From Talinum fruticosum (lineage: Eukaryota > Streptophyta > Magnoliopsida > Caryophyllales > Talinaceae), in NCBI GenBank assembly GCA_021018815.1, contig JAITYX010000046.1, forward strand, positions 2,669,501 to 2,733,500: a stretch of DNA of 64,000 bases, in the 5' to 3' direction. The position numbers and the translations under genes were made by a program. The notes beneath the pieces were generated by a model. The model was not told the DNA's origin and ran no database searches. It saw nothing but the letters and a program-made list of their open reading frames with translations. Positions within the stretch are counted from its first letter, which is position 1. Every line of letters starts with the position of its first letter. This document shows positions 59,919 through 64,000 of the stretch, piece after piece.

Positions 59919-61123
59919 CTATGTTATATCCCTTGCTATGTAAGGGTATTAATTAATTTTATTTTTATAATTATTTATTTTTTAATTTTATTTTAATTAA
60001 TTTATATCAATAAAAATTAATAATAAGTTAAAAGAATATAAGTAGACTTTAAATAGTTAATATAAAAATATTTTTTTAATTTTTTTATAATTTACTTTAT
60101 TGTGTGGGAATAGGGATAATCATTGCTAGTGGGAGTAAATCGATTACGATGTATTAATGATATTGTAAATAAGTATTACTATTAATAAATTACACAATAA
60201 ATTAAATATAAAAACATTTAACTCATTAAAAACATGTAACTTATACATCCATTGAAGGTATAGAAATTCAAGAGTTCAAGAGAGGAAATATTAATAATAA
60301 TTTTAAAAGTAATAATTTATATTAGTCATGCTAATAATATTTATATTAATCATATTTGAGTACAATATTGATGTATAAGTATTAATGTAATGTAATTTAT
60401 TATTATCAAATTTTATCACTAAATTAGTATATCACAGTTGAAACATTTTAATATTTTTGGATTGTGTAGGTGGTTAGATAAATTTCGAGACCAAAACAAT
60501 TTTGAAAAAATTACATTATACACTCTAATTTTATCATTAAATTATATTATTTTTAAAGTTATTCTTTTTAATTTTTTGATTATATAGTCGGTTACATAAC
60601 TTACATATTGAAATAAATTTGAAAAATTACATTTTGTACTCTACTTTAATTGTTTGAAATTAGTACATTATTATAATATTATTGTAATTTTTATCATCAA
60701 ATTTCATTACTAAGTTAGTTAAATTATTTTAAAATAATTTAATTTTTCAAATATTAAAGTATAATATCAATGTATTTTTTATCATCAAATTTTATGTCTA
60801 AATTAGTATATCATAATTAAAAATCTATAATATTTTTTATTATGTAGTCGGTTACATAAATTATACATAAAATAATTTTAAAGAAATTAGATTATTAAAA
60901 TAGTATAATATTGAAGTATAATATTAATGTAATTTTTATCGTAAAATTTCATTACTAAATTAGTATATCATTATTGAAAAAGTATAATATTAATGTTACT
61001 TTTACTAAATTAGTAAAGTTGTTTAAAGATAATCTAATTTTGCAATTAATGTTATCGCCAAATAAGCATCCTACGTGTCGCTCCTACATCGCTTAGACCC
61101 AACTTTTAATATTATATATATGA
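59919..61123 (-). mobile_element. non-autonomous Helitron upstream of the gene
   Basis: On the minus strand it begins TCATATATATAATATTAAAA after an A (5' TC, A|T target) and soon has AGTTGGGTCTAAGCGATGTA, a block common at plant Helitron starts. It ends with a hairpin CCCTTACATAGCAAGGG (59946-59930) 11 bp before the terminus CATAG|T, close to CTAG|T. There are no inverted repeats. The interior is AT-rich, with a degenerate repeat of about 180 bp built on AAATTAGTATATCA(C/T)(A/T) units. Confidence 0.6.
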
Positions 61124-62788
61124 TATCTATGTTTATACTATTGACTCGGCGAGTAATTTTCGGGTTTTGGTGAGTTGTGGTCGTTGATATTATTTGTTGG
61201 TATTGATGTTAGGAAGTTATTGAATTATTTTATATTTAATAACTAAATTATATATCACAATAAATAAAAGATATGTGAATTATGAGAGAAAAAAAAATAA
61301 CTATTCTTAAAAATTTAATCTTTGCATGTCTTACTTTTTTCATTGATTTCTTTCCTCTTCTTCCTCGAAAATCATGCATAATAGTTCTCTCTATCTTTGC
61401 ACTTCGTTCTCTCTTTAACTTGATCTTTGCTTTTATAATTGTTACGTCGACTTTCGGAAAATGTTCCTCTCTCAACCTCTTTCTCTCTCATATGAATGCA
61501 CTCTCTCTCAACTATCTTCCCCTTCCCAATTATAGTGTTGTTCCTCCAAATGCTTGGGGCGGAAGGATCATTTAGGGCTTCTTGGCCCTACTAGACAATG
61601 GTAGATGGTAGAGCTTTTGAAACAAGTCTTGTGTTTTAGTTTGAATGCTTAGAAGAGATGTAAAAACAACGGTACACATCTACATCTAAAATATTTCATA
61701 TTATTTTCATGTGATTTTGGATCCATATTTTTGATTCGTGTGATTGTTATTATAGACATGTGATGATTATGTGTTTTTGTAGATCGATTTTCAAACTAAA
61801 ATACAATGAAGATAGAATCATGAAAACACACATTATGTATCTAATTTAAGCATTTCATAGTTTAAAGGTATCTCCAATGGCTTCAAGAGCCCTCGTCAAG
61901 CACTCTTCGCGTCTTCACCATAATTGCTACCGGATACTTTGTTATTCAACTTTTAAGAGTTTAGTTTCTCTTTCATCTTAATTACGGTTAATTGCTACAT
62001 TAGGATCTGAAATCTTGGCTTGATTTCTTTTTTCAATTGATTAGTAACATTCACCGATTTAATTATTTTCATGATGATTTTTGTAGGTTAGAATACAATA
62101 TATTTACAAATTTGTTGTAAGTCAAAAATAGTTTTCCCATCAATTTTTCTTTTTCAAGTACAATTTTTCCTCTTAGTTTCAATAACCTTCATAATTATTG
62201 GCAAATATTATTCCCTCGTAAGTCGAGTGTATTTTATATGGATTTATTTATTCATCTACATTTTATACATAATTATGTGCCTCTTCATCATTAGATAATT
62301 TGAACACGTTTGTGTTTATATTTCAAGTACTCTACCTATAAATCTATTTTTTCATAGTTGCTTATTCTTTATTTTTAGTGTACATAGTTGTTGCATACTT
62401 CATTTGCTCATAATATATGTCTTCCTAATCCCTATGAAATCAACTTTCATTTCACCGAGCACCGGTAATATAATGAAGTTCACCATTCCAACCGATTGCT
62501 ATTTTATTGTCTCCTATATTAGCTTTGAATTTTCCGCCCTGTTGTCTCATCATTCCCCTTACCATTTTGTTTTTTTCTTTTTATTTAGAATCATTAGTCT
62601 CTAATCTTTGTGTTTTAATGGAGGAATTTGGTTTTGTTGGCGGGATATACATACGAGGCTTAGATGTTGCTAAAATGTCATTTGGAGAGTCCGAAATCTT
62701 AACAAATACACTCGGCATATTAGGTAGTACAATGTTAGGAGTTTTCTTATCCTATATACTACAATTTAAAATTTGTCATAGATTTAGG
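61124..62788. other. AT-rich intergenic region
   Basis: No gene or transposon recognised; open frames are short and without family likeness. Confidence 0.4.
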
Positions 62789-63405
62789 ATTTAATTCAGT
62801 TGGTATTTTTTAGGTATTCGAACTCTACCATCTTTAGTACAATTTAGATTAGCTTAGTTGACATTATCACAAATAATATTTTTGTAAGTACTCCTCCCCC
62901 GCGCCCAAAAAAATATTTTTAACATATTCGATGAAGGGAAGGGAATGACTCTACCTTTATATATATTGATAGTGTTGAGAAGATGATTTTTAAGACATGA
63001 TGATATTTTTTTTGAGAAGGAAGGGACTGTGTTATTTGGAGATCTCCTTTGTAAGTTGGGTTACCCCTTTCTTTTCTTTTTTTCCCCTGTTTGTTATAGA
63101 TTTAATTCAGTTGGTATTTTTTATGTATTCGAACTCTACCATCTTTAGTACAATTTAGATTAGTTTAGTTGACATTATCACAAATAATATTTTTGTAAGT
63201 ACTCCCCCAAAAAAATATTTGTAACATATTCGATGAAGAGAAGGGAACGACTCTACCTTTATATATATTGATAGTGTTGAGAAGATAATTCTTAAGACAT
63301 GATGATATTCTTTTTGAGAAGGAAGGGAGCGTGTTATATGGAGATCTCCTTTCTAAGTTGGGTTACCCCTTTCTTTTATTTTTTCCCCTGTTTTGGGGGA
63401 GGGGA
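62789..63405. repeat. 311-bp tandem duplication
   Basis: ATTTAATTCAGTTGGTATTT starts two units at 62789 and 63100. They agree almost throughout (for example TTATATATATTGATAGTGTT and GAGAAGGAAGGGA) and both end in a TTTTCCCCTGTTT stretch. Confidence 0.9.
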
Positions 63406-63644
63406 GGGGTGAAGGGGGTTCTTCATATTCTAAAATAATTTTTTTCAGGTTATATTCCCATACCTCATCTCCTTTGCCCCAAACAATAGGTAGATTTGTA
63501 AACAACTTTCAATCCTAGGCTTTGCCATTAGCTTTTGAGTTCTTTGGTTGACCTACGATTGCGGACCAAAGGTGGGATCGATGGGCTCAACCGACCCCCT
63601 TTCAAAAAAAAAAAAAAACTTTTATATAGCTAATAATTACATAC

Positions 63645-63740
63645 AAAAGTTGGTAGATGAGTTGGTAAGTGTGTTATAATACAAATGTGAGATTATGGGT
63701 TCAAGTCTTATTAGGAATATCTTTCCCTTTTTCTCAAAAT
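63645..63740 (+). mobile_element. SINE-like sequence with Pol III boxes
   Basis: TAGATGAGTTGGTAAG (box A-like, about 63654) and GGTTCAAGTCT (box B-like, 63698) are spaced as in tRNA-derived SINEs. No cloverleaf, so not a tRNA gene. Confidence 0.4.
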
Positions 63741-64000
63741 TCAATTTTTCAACTCTTTTTATTTCAACTCCCTTTCTCCTTTATTATTTAGTTTATTTCG
63801 ACCCTCATTCCTTAAATTCTTGGGTTCACCACTCGTTGACCCATATAGCCTCTTTTCTATTCCCTTCTACATTACTTTGTTAATGTATATGCTATTTGAA
63901 TTAAGTAAGCACTTGAAGATAGAAGCCAAGGCAAAAGCTTATGGTCTAGTAATAAATTATAAGTTATATTTAGATGAAATTTTCATTAAACTATTTTAGA
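63741..64000. other. end of window
   Basis: AT-rich sequence; nothing recognised. Confidence 0.4.

Noticed and set aside
63654..63708. tRNA gene
   Set aside because: Box A and box B resemble Pol III signals, but no cloverleaf stems can be formed; better explained as SINE-like.

Overview
This window is nuclear DNA of a flowering plant, probably a eudicot with a repeat-rich genome (inference). It has spliced exons with GT-AG introns, copia and gypsy LTR retrotransposons, L1- and RTE-type LINEs, hAT, PIF/Harbinger and Helitron DNA transposons, and AT-rich introns. Nothing bacterial, no CRISPR array and no rRNA gene was seen. I cannot name the species.

The only host gene I can support is on the minus strand, from the ATG at 59713 to the stop at 9815 (49.9 kb, 11 coding exons). 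I assembled it by hand: every intron has GT-AG ends and every exon junction is phase-compatible. The predicted protein has about 864 residues: N-terminal PHD-like and Cys-rich zinc-binding region, SWIB/MDM2 domain, Plus3 domain, a conserved helical segment, two SUMO-interaction-like acidic motifs and a C-terminal GYF domain. This is the architecture of the plant SWIB/Plus3/GYF chromatin proteins (Arabidopsis At5g08430-like, related to the NERD/CCCH-zinc-finger group). As written, the last exon carries a one-base frameshift in an A7 run, which would remove the SIM-like motifs and the GYF domain.

Layout: 1-7985, 3' part of a decayed SIRE-like copia element with an envelope-like region after pol and a 1.6-kb 3' LTR. 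7986-9814, downstream spacer. 9815-59713, the gene, about 95% intron. Introns 10 to 7 hold MITEs, small tandem duplications and an RTE LINE piece. Intron 6 holds a MITE, a LINE tail, a second copy of the same copia family (5' LTR, primer-binding site, start of gag), an inverted gypsy-type LTR and a third copia fragment. Intron 4 holds a clean LINE insertion with a 15-bp target duplication. Intron 3 holds two L1 fragments. Intron 2 holds LINE tails, a gypsy-type LTR with a nested hAT-like element, and another copia LTR. Intron 1 (19.3 kb) holds an LTR-to-LTR chromovirus (40680-54093) into which three hAT-related sequences and a tandem 414-bp repeat are nested. 59714-59918 is a short promoter/5'UTR with a G-quadruplex-type tract, directly abutted by a Helitron (59919-61123). 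61124-64000 is AT-rich intergenic DNA with a 311-bp tandem duplication and a SINE-like sequence.

No new multi-gene system is evident. The unusual points are how strongly one chromatin-regulator gene is loaded with nested transposons, the Helitron at its core promoter, the last-exon frameshift, and an internal TATA box placed before the copia envelope-like region.
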